Source: Acidobacteria bacterium Ga0077551
GTDB taxonomy: Bacteria > Pseudomonadota > Alphaproteobacteria > Caulobacterales > Hyphomonadaceae
Direction of reading: 5' to 3'
Length of the DNA: 64,000 bases
NCBI GenBank assembly: GCA_001464545.1
Contig: LNFC01000021.1
Location: 62,001 to 126,000, forward strand
The translations under genes and the position numbers were made by a program. The notes under the pieces were generated by a model, which did not search any database, was not told the DNA's origin, and was given only the letters and a program-made list of their open reading frames with translations. The first letter of the stretch is position 1. Each line of letters opens with the position of its first letter. Of this stretch, positions 1 to 8,762 are shown one piece after another.

Positions 1-474
1 GTGCGCACCGGCGCGGCCGTCAACTCGCAGACGCGCCAGATCAACGTCATCGCCGAACTGAAGGACCCGTTCGGCAAGGGCGCGGACAATGGCGCACCGA
101 TGGCGCCCGGATTGTTCGTGAGCGCACAAATCCAAGGCCGCAGCCTTGACCGCGTATTGATTGCGCCGCGCTCCGCGCTGCGCGGCAATGACCAGCTTTA
201 CATCGGCGATCCGCAGACCGGAAAACTGTCGATCCGCACGGTGGATATCGAACATTCGGACCGTGACGGCGCTTATTTCCACGAAGGCGCCGAGGCGGGC
301 GAACTGGCCATCACCAGCCCGATCCAGGCACCTTTTGACGGCATGAGCCTGACGGTGATGCAACGGATGGAAGACGGCACGGTGAAGGTTCACAATCCGC
401 CCAAGCCGGCAGCTGATGCTGAAAAGGTCGCCAAAGCCGAGACCGCTAACGGCGCTGAAGGAGCTGCCCAATGA
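1..474 (+). CDS. RND efflux periplasmic adaptor, C-terminal part
   Basis: This is the end of a membrane-fusion (HlyD/MFP) subunit that links an inner-membrane RND pump to an outer-membrane channel in the periplasm. The frame is open from the first base, so the start lies outside the window. The visible 157 residues contain the typical beta-barrel and membrane-proximal features: a PGLFVSAQI strand, then VLIAPRSALRG. They end in an Ala/Lys/Glu-rich tail. Its stop overlaps the start of the permease gene (ATGA at 471-474), so the two are one translationally coupled operon. Substrate cannot be told. Confidence 0.85.
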   Translation: MRTGAAVNSQTRQINVIAELKDPFGKGADNGAPMAPGLFVSAQIQGRSLDRVLIAPRSALRGNDQLYIGDPQTGKLSIRTVDIEHSDRDGAYFHEGAEAGELAITSPIQAPFDGMSLTVMQRMEDGTVKVHNPPKPAADAEKVAKAETANGAEGAAQ

Positions 475-3400
475 AAGGGATCGTCGCCTGGTTTGCGCGT
501 AACTCGGTTGCCGCAAACCTCCTGATGTTCATTTTCTTTGCCGGCGGCGTGTTCGGCTACTCGTCGATGGAACGGGAGATGTTCCCGGTCGTGAAGGTGT
601 CCGGCGCGTCGGTGTCGGTGGCTTGGACCGGCGCAAGCCCGCGCGACATCGAAGACCAGATCGTGACCCGGATCGAGGAAGCGGTGGCCGACATCAACGG
701 CCTCGACCGCGTCACCTCCGTTTCGAGCGAAGGTTTCGGCGTGGTTAACATTCGCGGCCGCGACGATATCGACATGGACACCTTCCTCGACGAGGTGAAG
801 CTGCGCGTCGACCAGATCAACAACCTGCCGCAGGCGGCGTTCGAGCCGCAAGTCGAGCGCTGGGAGCAGCGCAACTGGTTCATGGGTCTGGCAGTGCACG
901 GCGACCTCGATGCGCGCACCCTCCGCAAGATCGGTGACAAGGTCCGTGACGAGATTGCGGCCCAGCCCGGCGGCGAGCTCGCGGTGCTGCAAGGCACGCT
1001 GAGCGAACAGGTCAGCATCGAAGTGTCCGAGGAAGCGCTGCGCCGCTTCGGCCTAAGCCTCTCCGACGTGGCGAATGCCGTGCGGCAGACCTCGCTGAAC
1101 TCTTCCGGCGGCCGGATTGAATCGCCCGTCGGCGACGTGCAGCTGACGGCGCGCAACCTCGCCGACACGGCCGAGCAGTTCGGCGAAATCATCATCCGCC
1201 AGTCGAGCGGAGAAGGCACCGTCCGCGTCGCGGATGTGGCCACCGTGGTCGACGGCTTTGTCAGCGAGAAGCTGCAGGCGAGCTTCAACGGGCGCGCGAC
1301 GACGTTCGTGATGATCCCTGAACCCGACAACATGGATATCACGCGGTATGCCGAGGGCTTCCGCAACTATATCGAACGCGCCAACGACCCGGCCAACGGC
1401 ATCCTGCCGGAAGGCGTGAAGATCGACGTCCTGTGGGACGATTCCAAGACCTTCCAGGACCGGATGGACCTGATCAGCACGTCGGCGCTCTCCGGCGCCA
1501 TCCTGGTGATGATCGTCCTGCTGCTGTTCCTTCGCCCGGTCGTCGCTGTGTGGGTCACTGTAGGCATCTTCACGGCTTTCGCCGGGAGCATCATGTTCTT
1601 CCCGACGATGGGTGTGTCCTGGAACATCCTGTCGACCTTTGCCGTGCTGCTGGTGATCGGCGTGATCGTGGACGACGCGATTGTCGTCGGCGAGAACATC
1701 CACAAGGAAGTCGAAAGCGGCCGGCGCGACGGCATTGATGCCGCCGTCATCGGCACACAGCTGGTGATGAAGCCGATCATCTTCGGCGTTCTGACCACCA
1801 TCATCGCCTTCCTGCCCTGGGCCTTCGTGACCGGGCCGACGCGTGTGTTCACGCAGCAGATCACCTTCGTGGTGGTCATCTCGCTGACTATCTCGATCCT
1901 GGAATGCCTGCTGATCCTTCCTGCCCACCTTGCGCACATGAAGAAGCAGAAGTTCGAAGGCCCGACCGGCGAACTGATGAAGTTCCAGCGCCGGATCGCC
2001 GACAGCCTGCTGTGGTTTGCAAGCAACCTTTACCGGCCGGTTCTCGAACTGGCGATCAAGTTCCGGTACGCGACGCTGGCCTTCTTCTTCTCGATCCTCG
2101 CGATTGCGATCTCGCTGCAGTCGAGCGGTATCGTGCCGTTCAAGTTCATGCCGGAGATAGAAGCGGACCTGATCCAGGTCAGCATCGACATGCCGGACGG
2201 CACGCCGTTCGAGCGCGTCGTCGAGGTGCGCGACCAGCTGCAGGCGGGCGTCATTGCGGCGACCGAGATCACCGACAAACAGCACCCCGAGATCGACGGC
2301 GGCCTGATCCGGGACGCGTCCATCGTGGCCGGCGGCACCAACGTGCAGGCATGGATCGGTCTCGTTCCGCCGGAAGAGCGGCCGGACGGCGTCCGCTCTA
2401 AGGATATTGCCGACGAGTTGCGCAAGGCGACCGGCGACATCCAGGACGCGGAAGAGATCAGCTTCGAGTTCACCTTCAACCGTCCCGACACGGGCGTGAC
2501 TTTTGCGCTGAGCCACCCGGACCTTGACCGGCTGCGCGCGTCGGCCGACCTCGTGAAGGCGCACCTGGCGACCTATTCGGAAGCCTATGACATCACCGAT
2601 AACCTCTCGTCTGCGGCCGAGGAAATCCAGATCACGATGAAGCCCGGCGCGGAAACGCTTGGCATCACGCTCGCGGATGTATCGAACCAGCTGCGCCAGG
2701 CCTATTTCGGCGAACTGGCAGACCGGATGGCGCGTGACGGCGAGGACGTGGAAGTGCGTGTTCGCCTGCCGATGGAAGCGCGCAATGACCTCGACAGCCT
2801 CGCGGCCATCCGTATACGGACGCTCGACGGGCGCGAAATCCCTGTGACGGAAGTTGCGAATTTCGAGTATGCGCCGGGCATCAACCGGATCGTGCGGAGA
2901 AACCGCGTGCGCTCGGTGTCGGTCGGCGCCGAGGTCCTCGGCGAGGGCGGACGGGCCCGCATCATGGAGGCGATGGAGAAGGATTTCTGGCCGCAGTTCA
3001 AACAGGAATTCCCGGACGTCGTGCGCGGCGAAGCGGGCGGGTTTGAGCAGGAACAGGAGTTCTTTTCCGATATTCTCAAGCTGGTCCTGATGGCCATTGG
3101 CGCGATGTATATCCTGCTGGCGATCGGCTTCCGGTCCTATACCCAGCCGATCCTGCTGATGATGGCCCTGCCCTTTGCCTATTGCGGCGCGATCCTCGGC
3201 CTGGCGATCACCGGCACGCCGATGGCGATGTTTGCCTTCTTCGGGATCGCGGCGGCAGCCGGTGTCGTGATCAACGACAACCTGGTGCTGATCGATTATG
3301 TCAACAAGCGCCGGGACGAAGGCGCGGGCGCTGTGCAGGCGCTGGTCGATGCGGGCGTCTCTCGCTTCCGTCCGATCCTGCTGACCTCGTTGACGACCTT

Positions 3401-3692
3401 TGTCGGCCTTGCGCCAATGCTGTTCGAAAAGTCCGTACAGGCACAATTCCTCCAGCCGATGGTCGTGTCGTTGGCCTACGCGGTGGCGTTTGCCCTTTTC
3501 GTGTCCTTGCTGATGGTGCCCGCCATGTATGCGATCGGCTCGGAAGTGGGCCGGGTGTTTGCCTGGACATGGGGCGGAAAGCCCTATCGGAATATTGGTG
3601 AGGGCTATTCCGGCCATGCCACCATCGACGAAGACGAACTCATCGGCACGAGCGCAGGCCAAGGCCTTGGCCGGCCAGCGCCCGCCGAGTAA
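471..3692 (+). CDS. RND efflux transporter permease subunit
   Basis: A 1073-residue inner-membrane proton-driven exporter of the AcrB/HAE family. The first TM helix (about residues 13-31) is followed by a large periplasmic porter domain. A central TM bundle carries the GVIVDDAIVVGENI motif, whose paired Asp residues normally relay protons. A second porter domain and a C-terminal bundle (GIAAAAGVVINDNLVLIDYVNKRR) follow. Length is close to the usual 1030-1070. It starts inside the adaptor's stop codon. No outer-membrane channel gene follows, so one may lie upstream or elsewhere. Substrate is unknown. Confidence 0.93.
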   Translation: MKGIVAWFARNSVAANLLMFIFFAGGVFGYSSMEREMFPVVKVSGASVSVAWTGASPRDIEDQIVTRIEEAVADINGLDRVTSVSSEGFGVVNIRGRDDIDMDTFLDEVKLRVDQINNLPQAAFEPQVERWEQRNWFMGLAVHGDLDARTLRKIGDKVRDEIAAQPGGELAVLQGTLSEQVSIEVSEEALRRFGLSLSDVANAVRQTSLNSSGGRIESPVGDVQLTARNLADTAEQFGEIIIRQSSGEGTVRVADVATVVDGFVSEKLQASFNGRATTFVMIPEPDNMDITRYAEGFRNYIERANDPANGILPEGVKIDVLWDDSKTFQDRMDLISTSALSGAILVMIVLLLFLRPVVAVWVTVGIFTAFAGSIMFFPTMGVSWNILSTFAVLLVIGVIVDDAIVVGENIHKEVESGRRDGIDAAVIGTQLVMKPIIFGVLTTIIAFLPWAFVTGPTRVFTQQITFVVVISLTISILECLLILPAHLAHMKKQKFEGPTGELMKFQRRIADSLLWFASNLYRPVLELAIKFRYATLAFFFSILAIAISLQSSGIVPFKFMPEIEADLIQVSIDMPDGTPFERVVEVRDQLQAGVIAATEITDKQHPEIDGGLIRDASIVAGGTNVQAWIGLVPPEERPDGVRSKDIADELRKATGDIQDAEEISFEFTFNRPDTGVTFALSHPDLDRLRASADLVKAHLATYSEAYDITDNLSSAAEEIQITMKPGAETLGITLADVSNQLRQAYFGELADRMARDGEDVEVRVRLPMEARNDLDSLAAIRIRTLDGREIPVTEVANFEYAPGINRIVRRNRVRSVSVGAEVLGEGGRARIMEAMEKDFWPQFKQEFPDVVRGEAGGFEQEQEFFSDILKLVLMAIGAMYILLAIGFRSYTQPILLMMALPFAYCGAILGLAITGTPMAMFAFFGIAAAAGVVINDNLVLIDYVNKRRDEGAGAVQALVDAGVSRFRPILLTSLTTFVGLAPMLFEKSVQAQFLQPMVVSLAYAVAFALFVSLLMVPAMYAIGSEVGRVFAWTWGGKPYRNIGEGYSGHATIDEDELIGTSAGQGLGRPAPAE

Positions 3693-3762
3693 GTAGAGTA
3701 ATCCAGTTCAGGTTTTGCAATCGCGCCGCCCGTTCAGGCGGGGTACCCAGGGAGTATGTCAC

Positions 3763-5949
3763 ATGAAGAAACTTTTGCTTGGCGCCGCATCACTCGCGCT
3801 CATCACGGCCTGCGCGCACCACAAGGATGTGGCCGCGCCGGATGCACTCGAAGCTGCGGCGCTTGCGCCCGCGAAACCTGCGCAGGAGCTGAAGCTTTCG
3901 GCGCCGGATGTCTGGGGCGACTGGGGCATCAACCTCGATACCAAGGACACGTCCGTCCGGCCGGGCGACGACTTCAATGCCTATGTCAACGGCGCCTGGA
4001 TTTCATCCTTCGAGATTCCGGCAGACCAGTCCCGCTATGGTTCGTTCGACCTGCTGCGTGAAAAATCCGAGCAGCGTGTTCGCTTCATCATCGACGACCT
4101 TGCGGCTGCCTCCCCGGCAATCGACACGCCGGAAGGCAAGATCGGCGCCATCTACAACGCCTACATGAATACCGATGCCATCAACGCCGCGGGCCTGTCG
4201 CCAGTGGCGCCATACTTCGCGAAGATCGACGCCGTCTCGAACCTCGAGGATCTGGCCAAGCTTACCGCGAGTGTCGGCTTTGCCTCGCCCATCGGCGGCT
4301 TTGTCTTCGTCGATGACAAGGACCCCGAAACCTACATCTTCCAGATGTCGCTCGGCGGCCTCGGGATGCCGGACCGCGACTATTATCTCAAGGATGACGA
4401 GAAGTCGGTCGAGCTGCGCGCCAAGTATCTGGAGCTGCTCACCTTCATGCTGGGCCAGGCGGGCTATGCGGACGCAGCGGCGAAAGCCGCTGACGTGATG
4501 GCTTTCGAAACCGAGATTGCGAAGCTCGACTGGGACCGGACGGTTTCACGCAACCCGGAAGTGACGTACAACAAGCTCAGCCGCGAAGAGCTCCTCGCCT
4601 TGTCCTCGGACTTCCCGGTCCAGACCGCGCTCGATACGCTCGGTGTCGGCGCACAGACACATTTTCTTGTTTCGGAAATTCCTCCGACAGCGGACGAACT
4701 GGCTTCCGCCGGCCTGACGGCTGAGGATGCCGCAAAACTTGGCGGCGGGTTCCCGGGCATTTTCGCGCTCAGCGCGCAGACGCCGCTGGACACCTGGAAA
4801 GCCTACCTGAAAGCACACTTCCTGATCGACAACGCGGACGTGCTGCCCGAGGACATCGACAACGCCCAGTTCGCTTTCTACGGCAAGGCGCTGCGCGGCC
4901 AGCCGGAAAAGCGCGAGCGCTGGAAGCGCGCCGTGACGGCGACCGAGAACATTGTCGGTGAAGCCATCGGCAAGGTGTTTGTGGAGCGCTACTTCCCGGC
5001 GGAGAACAAGGCGGAGATGGACAAGCTGGTCGCGAACCTGCGCAAGGCCATGGATGCGAACATCGCCGAACTGGCCTGGATGAGCGACGATACGAAAGTG
5101 AAAGCTGTCGAAAAGCTGAACACGTTCAATCCGAAGATCGGCTATCCGGAAAAGTTCGAGACCTACGAGACGCTCGTGGTGGGTTCCAACGCTCTCGACA
5201 ATGCCATGGCCGCTGCCAAATGGGCGTTTGACGACAACATGTCCCTGCTCGGCACAACAGTCGACAAGACCGAGTGGTTCATGACGCCGCAGACGGTAAA
5301 CGCCTATTACAATCCGAGCTTCAACGAGATCGTGTTCCCCGCCGCGATCCTGCAACCGCCCTTCTTCAACCTGTCGGCCGACCCTGCCGTTAACTACGGC
5401 GCCATCGGCGGCGTGATCGGTCACGAGATGGGTCACGGGTTTGATGACCAGGGCGCGAAATTTGACGCGGTGGGTGCACTCAACAATTGGTGGACCGATA
5501 CCGATCAGGCCGCGTTCCGGATGCTGACGGACGCGCTGGTGGCCCAGTATGACGGGTTCTGCCCGCTCGACGACGGCACGACCTGCGTCAACGGCCGTCT
5601 CGGGCTTGGCGAGAATATCGGCGACGTCGGCGGTCTTTCCATGGCCTACAAGGCCTACCAGCTGAGCCTCGATACCGACGGCGACGGCACGGTCAGCGCG
5701 GCTGAGCAGGCCCCGGTGATCGACGGGTTGAGCGGGGACCAGCGCTTCTTCCTCGGCTGGGCCCAGATCTGGCGTTCAAAGTACCGTGAAGAGGCCCTGC
5801 GCCAGCAACTGAAAACCGGGCCGCACTCGCCGCCGGAATACCGCATCAACGGCGTCGTCCGGAACTTCGACGAATGGTACGAAGCGTTTGATGTGGGTCC
5901 GGACGATGCGCTTTACCTGCCGCCGGAAGAGCGTATCCGCATCTGGTAA
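3763..5949 (+). CDS. M13 family zinc metallopeptidase, lipoprotein
   Basis: A 728-residue neprilysin/PepO-type endopeptidase. I chose ATG 3763 because it gives a clean lipoprotein signal (MKKLLLGAASLALITAC) with GGGAG about 10 bases upstream; an earlier in-frame start adds 16 unlikely residues. The substrate-binding NAYYNP motif is followed by the zinc site H554-E-M-G-H558 and the third-ligand motif ENIGDVGG. The C-terminus ends in IRIW, close to the family's usual CRVW-type end. Predicted to be anchored in the envelope and to cut short peptides. Oddity: residues 637-648 form a canonical EF-hand loop (DTDGDGTVSAAE) inserted where relatives have a short turn. Confidence 0.93.
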   Translation: MKKLLLGAASLALITACAHHKDVAAPDALEAAALAPAKPAQELKLSAPDVWGDWGINLDTKDTSVRPGDDFNAYVNGAWISSFEIPADQSRYGSFDLLREKSEQRVRFIIDDLAAASPAIDTPEGKIGAIYNAYMNTDAINAAGLSPVAPYFAKIDAVSNLEDLAKLTASVGFASPIGGFVFVDDKDPETYIFQMSLGGLGMPDRDYYLKDDEKSVELRAKYLELLTFMLGQAGYADAAAKAADVMAFETEIAKLDWDRTVSRNPEVTYNKLSREELLALSSDFPVQTALDTLGVGAQTHFLVSEIPPTADELASAGLTAEDAAKLGGGFPGIFALSAQTPLDTWKAYLKAHFLIDNADVLPEDIDNAQFAFYGKALRGQPEKRERWKRAVTATENIVGEAIGKVFVERYFPAENKAEMDKLVANLRKAMDANIAELAWMSDDTKVKAVEKLNTFNPKIGYPEKFETYETLVVGSNALDNAMAAAKWAFDDNMSLLGTTVDKTEWFMTPQTVNAYYNPSFNEIVFPAAILQPPFFNLSADPAVNYGAIGGVIGHEMGHGFDDQGAKFDAVGALNNWWTDTDQAAFRMLTDALVAQYDGFCPLDDGTTCVNGRLGLGENIGDVGGLSMAYKAYQLSLDTDGDGTVSAAEQAPVIDGLSGDQRFFLGWAQIWRSKYREEALRQQLKTGPHSPPEYRINGVVRNFDEWYEAFDVGPDDALYLPPEERIRIW

Positions 5950-5977
5950 GGGTTAATCGCGGACTGAATGCTCGGTC

Positions 5978-5998
5978 GCTTGCCGAAATCCGGCAGGC
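5978..5998 (+). terminator. Hairpin after the M13 peptidase gene
   Basis: GCTTGCCG and CGGCAGGC pair around a 5-base AAATC loop, 28 bases after the stop. It is followed by a mixed ATTTCATTTT stretch, not a clean T run, so terminator function is only suggested. Confidence 0.35.
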
Positions 5999-6082
5999 GG
6001 CCGCAATTTCATTTTAACTGGCGCGGAATATGCATCGGCGGTGGTGGAGTTGTTCCATTCTGCCGCTGGAAGCCTGCCCACG

Positions 6083-6409
6083 ATGTCCCTCCTGCCCCGC
6101 CTTTTTGGTTCCAAGAAGCCCGCGCTGATCGAATCCGCGCGGGTGGACCACGTTGCAGCGTCCGTGCCGGACAGTGCACGTCCCGTGCGGGTACAGGTCT
6201 ACCGCGAAGCCTATGTCACCTATGAATCCGGTTATCGCCGCAAGGGCGTGGTGATGGATTTCACCGACACCGGCCTGCGCATCCGCTTTCCGACCAACGA
6301 GCTGTTGCCGCCGGTCGTCTCGGTCAACGCCCGCTCGGTGGGCATCGAAGGCGATGCGGATGTGGTCTGGCAGAAGAATACGGAAGCCGGACTGCGGCTT
6401 CGCAAGTAG
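6083..6409 (+). CDS. PilZ domain protein
   Basis: A 108-residue protein made almost entirely of a PilZ-type beta-barrel, the fold that usually binds cyclic di-GMP. The YRRKGVVMDFTDTGLRIRF stretch matches the RxxxR ... D/NxSxxG region, although the usual Ser is Thr here, so ligand binding is not certain. The start at ATG 6083 avoids an upstream GTG extension that lacks homology-like character. It stands alone between the M13 peptidase and a dodecin-like gene, with no flagellar or polysaccharide genes beside it. Confidence 0.75.
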   Translation: MSLLPRLFGSKKPALIESARVDHVAASVPDSARPVRVQVYREAYVTYESGYRRKGVVMDFTDTGLRIRFPTNELLPPVVSVNARSVGIEGDADVVWQKNTEAGLRLRK

Positions 6410-6501
6410 ACATACCGTTCGCCTCAAGCGCGATCCGGCTTGCCAAAATTCAACATCGGCGCACTCTGACCCAGCGTAAAGCGCAGGGAAGGAAACTCCG
6501 T

Positions 6502-6741
6502 ATGTCCATCATGAAATCCGAAGAGATCATGGCCGAGTCCCCGAAATCCTTCGAGGATGCCATCCAGGTTGCGATCAGCCGGTTCTCCAAGACCGTCCGC
6601 GGCCTCGCCTCGTGTCACATCAATTCGATGTCGACCACGATCAAGGACGGCAAGATCGACCTGTACCGCGTCAACATGCAGATGACCTTCCAGGTCGATG
6701 CGGCGCCCGAGAAGAACGGCAACGGCAAGAAGAAGAAATAG
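6502..6741 (+). CDS. Dodecin-like protein
   Basis: A 79-residue small protein of the dodecin family, which in characterised members forms 12-subunit flavin-storing shells. The ESPKSFEDAIQVAISRFSKTVRGL helix region and the DGKIDLYRVNMQMTFQV strands fit well. The start ATG follows AGGGAAGG by about 10 bases. Two departures from the family are visible. The aromatic residue that normally stacks on flavin (in a GAW or DWF context) is absent, the region reading LASCHINSM. The C-terminus also has a short basic tail (EKNGNGKKKK). Flavin binding is therefore uncertain. Confidence 0.8.
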   Translation: MSIMKSEEIMAESPKSFEDAIQVAISRFSKTVRGLASCHINSMSTTIKDGKIDLYRVNMQMTFQVDAAPEKNGNGKKKK

Positions 6742-6825
6742 CGCCGCCGTCCGATCCGCAACTGGAGGGATGACGTCCCCGAAGTTCCGCCTATATCCAC
6801 GCGGGAAATCGTCGTGGAGCCTCCG

Positions 6826-7407
6826 ATGCGTCCTCTCGCCGCCCTGCTTACAGCCGCTGCCCTGCTCTCCGGGTGCGGCGCGCCCGCGCGCAGCGAACCG
6901 GCTGCCCCGCCCTCAACCCAGGAGACACCGTCCATGTCCGCCACGCAGTTTACCTCGATCAACGGCAAGCCCCTCGATCTCAGCGCACTCGGCGCCAAGG
7001 CCATCCTGGTGGTGAACACCGCCTCGAAGTGCGGGTTCACTTCGCAGTACAAAGGGCTGCAGGCGCTTTACGAGGACAAGAAGGACGAGGGCCTGATCAT
7101 CGTCGGCGTGCCGTCCAATGATTTCGGTGCGCAGGAGCCGGGCACCGAAGAAGAAGTGAAAACCTTCTGCGAGATCAATTACGGCGTCACCTTTCCGCTG
7201 ACCAAGAAATACGCCGTGAAAGGCGCCTCGCAGCACCCCTTCTATGCTGGCGCGGTTGCCGCGCTGGGCAGCGAGGCGGAGCCCGCCTGGAACTTCCACA
7301 AGATCCTCGTCAGGAGCGACGGCACGCCGATCAAGGCCTATAATTCCAAGGTCCGGCCGGACGACAAGGCGCTGCTCGCCGACATCGAGGCGGCCCTCAA
7401 GGGCTGA
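6826..7407 (+). CDS. Glutathione peroxidase, predicted lipoprotein
   Basis: A GPX/BsaA-type thiol peroxidase that reduces hydroperoxides. The catalytic Cys (not Sec) is C69 in NTASKCGFTSQY. The FCEINYGVTFP block holds the usual second Cys, and WNFHK carries the conserved Trp and Asn. The long form (193 residues, from ATG 6826) has a lipobox, ALLSGC at residues 12-17, and a short Pro/Ala linker, so it should sit in the envelope. An internal ATG at 6934 has a better ribosome site (AGGAG, 9-base spacing). It would give a 157-residue cytosolic enzyme of normal family length. Confidence 0.92.
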   Translation: MRPLAALLTAAALLSGCGAPARSEPAAPPSTQETPSMSATQFTSINGKPLDLSALGAKAILVVNTASKCGFTSQYKGLQALYEDKKDEGLIIVGVPSNDFGAQEPGTEEEVKTFCEINYGVTFPLTKKYAVKGASQHPFYAGAVAALGSEAEPAWNFHKILVRSDGTPIKAYNSKVRPDDKALLADIEAALKG

Positions 7408-7493
7408 CCCGCGCGTCACCTTGACGAACCGGCCTAGGCAGCGCCTAAGTCTGATAACAGCACCTGCGCAAAAACTTCAGGAAGGAATGCCCC

Positions 7494-8675
7494 ATGTCTG
7501 AGAGAGATCCGGTTGTCATCGTTGGTATGGCGCGCACCCCGATGGGCGGCCTTCTGGGCGACCTTGCGGGCTTTTCGGCCAACGAACTCGGCGCCATGGC
7601 CATCAAGGCGGCGGTTGCGGAAGCCGGTCTTAAGCCGGGCGAAGCCAATGAAGTGATCATGGGCAACTGCCTTCCCGCCGGCCAGGGCCAGGCGCCCGCG
7701 CGCCAGGCGGGAATGAAGTCCGGCGAAGACAAGGGCCTTGAAGCCACCACCATCAACAAGATGTGCGGCTCGGGCATGCAGGCGGCCGTGATGGGCCGCA
7801 ACGCCATCCTCGCGGGCGACGCGAACATCGTGATCGTCGGCGGCATGGAATCGATGACCAACGCCCCGCACCTGCTGAATGTGCGCAAGGGCCACAAGTA
7901 CGGTACGATGGGCGCCGAGGACCACATGGCCCTTGACGGCCTGACTGATGCCTACGCGAAAGGCCCGATGGGCGTTTTCGCCGACAAGATTGCCGGCGAG
8001 TATCAGTTCACCCGCGAGCAGCAGGACGCCTACGCCCTCGAGACGCTGACCCGCGCGCAGAACGCCACCAAGAACGGCAAGTTCAAACGCGAGATCACGC
8101 CGGTCACCGTGAAGGGCAAGAAGGGCGACACGGTCATCGACACCGACCAGCTGCCGCGCGAGGCAATGCCGGACAAGATCCCGACGCTGAAGCCCGCCTT
8201 CTCGAAAGACGGAACGGTCACCGCCGCCAACGCCTCGGCGATCTCGGACGGCGCCGCGGCACTCGTGCTGATGCGCGAATCCGAAGCCAAGAAGCGCGGC
8301 CTGAAACCGCTTGCCCGCATCGTCGCCTCGTCCAGCCACGCCCATGAGCCGGAATACTTCACCACGGCGCCTGTGCCCGCGATGAAGAAGGCGCTGGCGA
8401 AAGCCGGCTGGAAAATCGAGGACGTGGACCTCTGGGAGGTCAACGAGGCCTTCGCGGTTGTCCCGATGATCGCCATGAAAGAGCTCGGCATCAGCCATGA
8501 CCGCGTCAACGTGAATGGCGGCGCCTGCGCCATGGGCCACCCGATCGGTGCCTCGGGCGCCCGCGTGCTGATCACGCTGATTGCGGCGATGGAGGACCGC
8601 GGCGCCAAGAAGGGCATGGCCTCGCTGTGCATTGGCGGCGGCGAAGGCATCGCCATGGCGGTCGAGCGCGTCTGA
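7494..8675 (+). CDS. Acetyl-CoA C-acyltransferase (thiolase)
   Basis: A 393-residue type II thiolase, either degradative (3-ketoacyl-CoA cleavage) or biosynthetic (acetoacetyl-CoA formation). The nucleophile is C91 in NKMCGSGMQA. NEAFAV, GGACAMGHPIGASGAR (catalytic His) and the C-terminal CIGGGEGIA (acid/base Cys) are all intact. SD AGGAA lies about 8 bases before ATG 7494. A strong terminator follows the stop. With the acyl-CoA dehydrogenases at 23749-26102 and ethylmalonyl-CoA mutase at 60541-62535 it fits acyl-CoA metabolism. Direction of the reaction cannot be assigned. Confidence 0.95.
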   Translation: MSERDPVVIVGMARTPMGGLLGDLAGFSANELGAMAIKAAVAEAGLKPGEANEVIMGNCLPAGQGQAPARQAGMKSGEDKGLEATTINKMCGSGMQAAVMGRNAILAGDANIVIVGGMESMTNAPHLLNVRKGHKYGTMGAEDHMALDGLTDAYAKGPMGVFADKIAGEYQFTREQQDAYALETLTRAQNATKNGKFKREITPVTVKGKKGDTVIDTDQLPREAMPDKIPTLKPAFSKDGTVTAANASAISDGAAALVLMRESEAKKRGLKPLARIVASSSHAHEPEYFTTAPVPAMKKALAKAGWKIEDVDLWEVNEAFAVVPMIAMKELGISHDRVNVNGGACAMGHPIGASGARVLITLIAAMEDRGAKKGMASLCIGGGEGIAMAVERV

Positions 8676-8705
8676 ACCTTGCGTCGCCCAAAAGGCTGAA
8701 ACCCG

Positions 8706-8742
8706 GCCCGGACGATGCGACACGGCATCGTCCGGGCTTTTT
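8706..8742 (+). terminator. Intrinsic terminator after thiolase
   Basis: A perfect 13-bp stem (GCCCGGACGATGC / GCATCGTCCGGGC) with a 6-base loop is followed by TTTTT and then CTTT. It ends the thiolase transcript only about 20 bases before the next gene's start. Confidence 0.9.
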
Positions 8743-8762
8743 CTTTCAGGGGTGCGAGACCC

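Noticed and set aside
1053-3662. An 869-codon minus-strand frame opposite the RND permease
   Set aside because: Shadow of a confident membrane transporter; the product is His/Arg/Asp-rich without TM segments or motifs.
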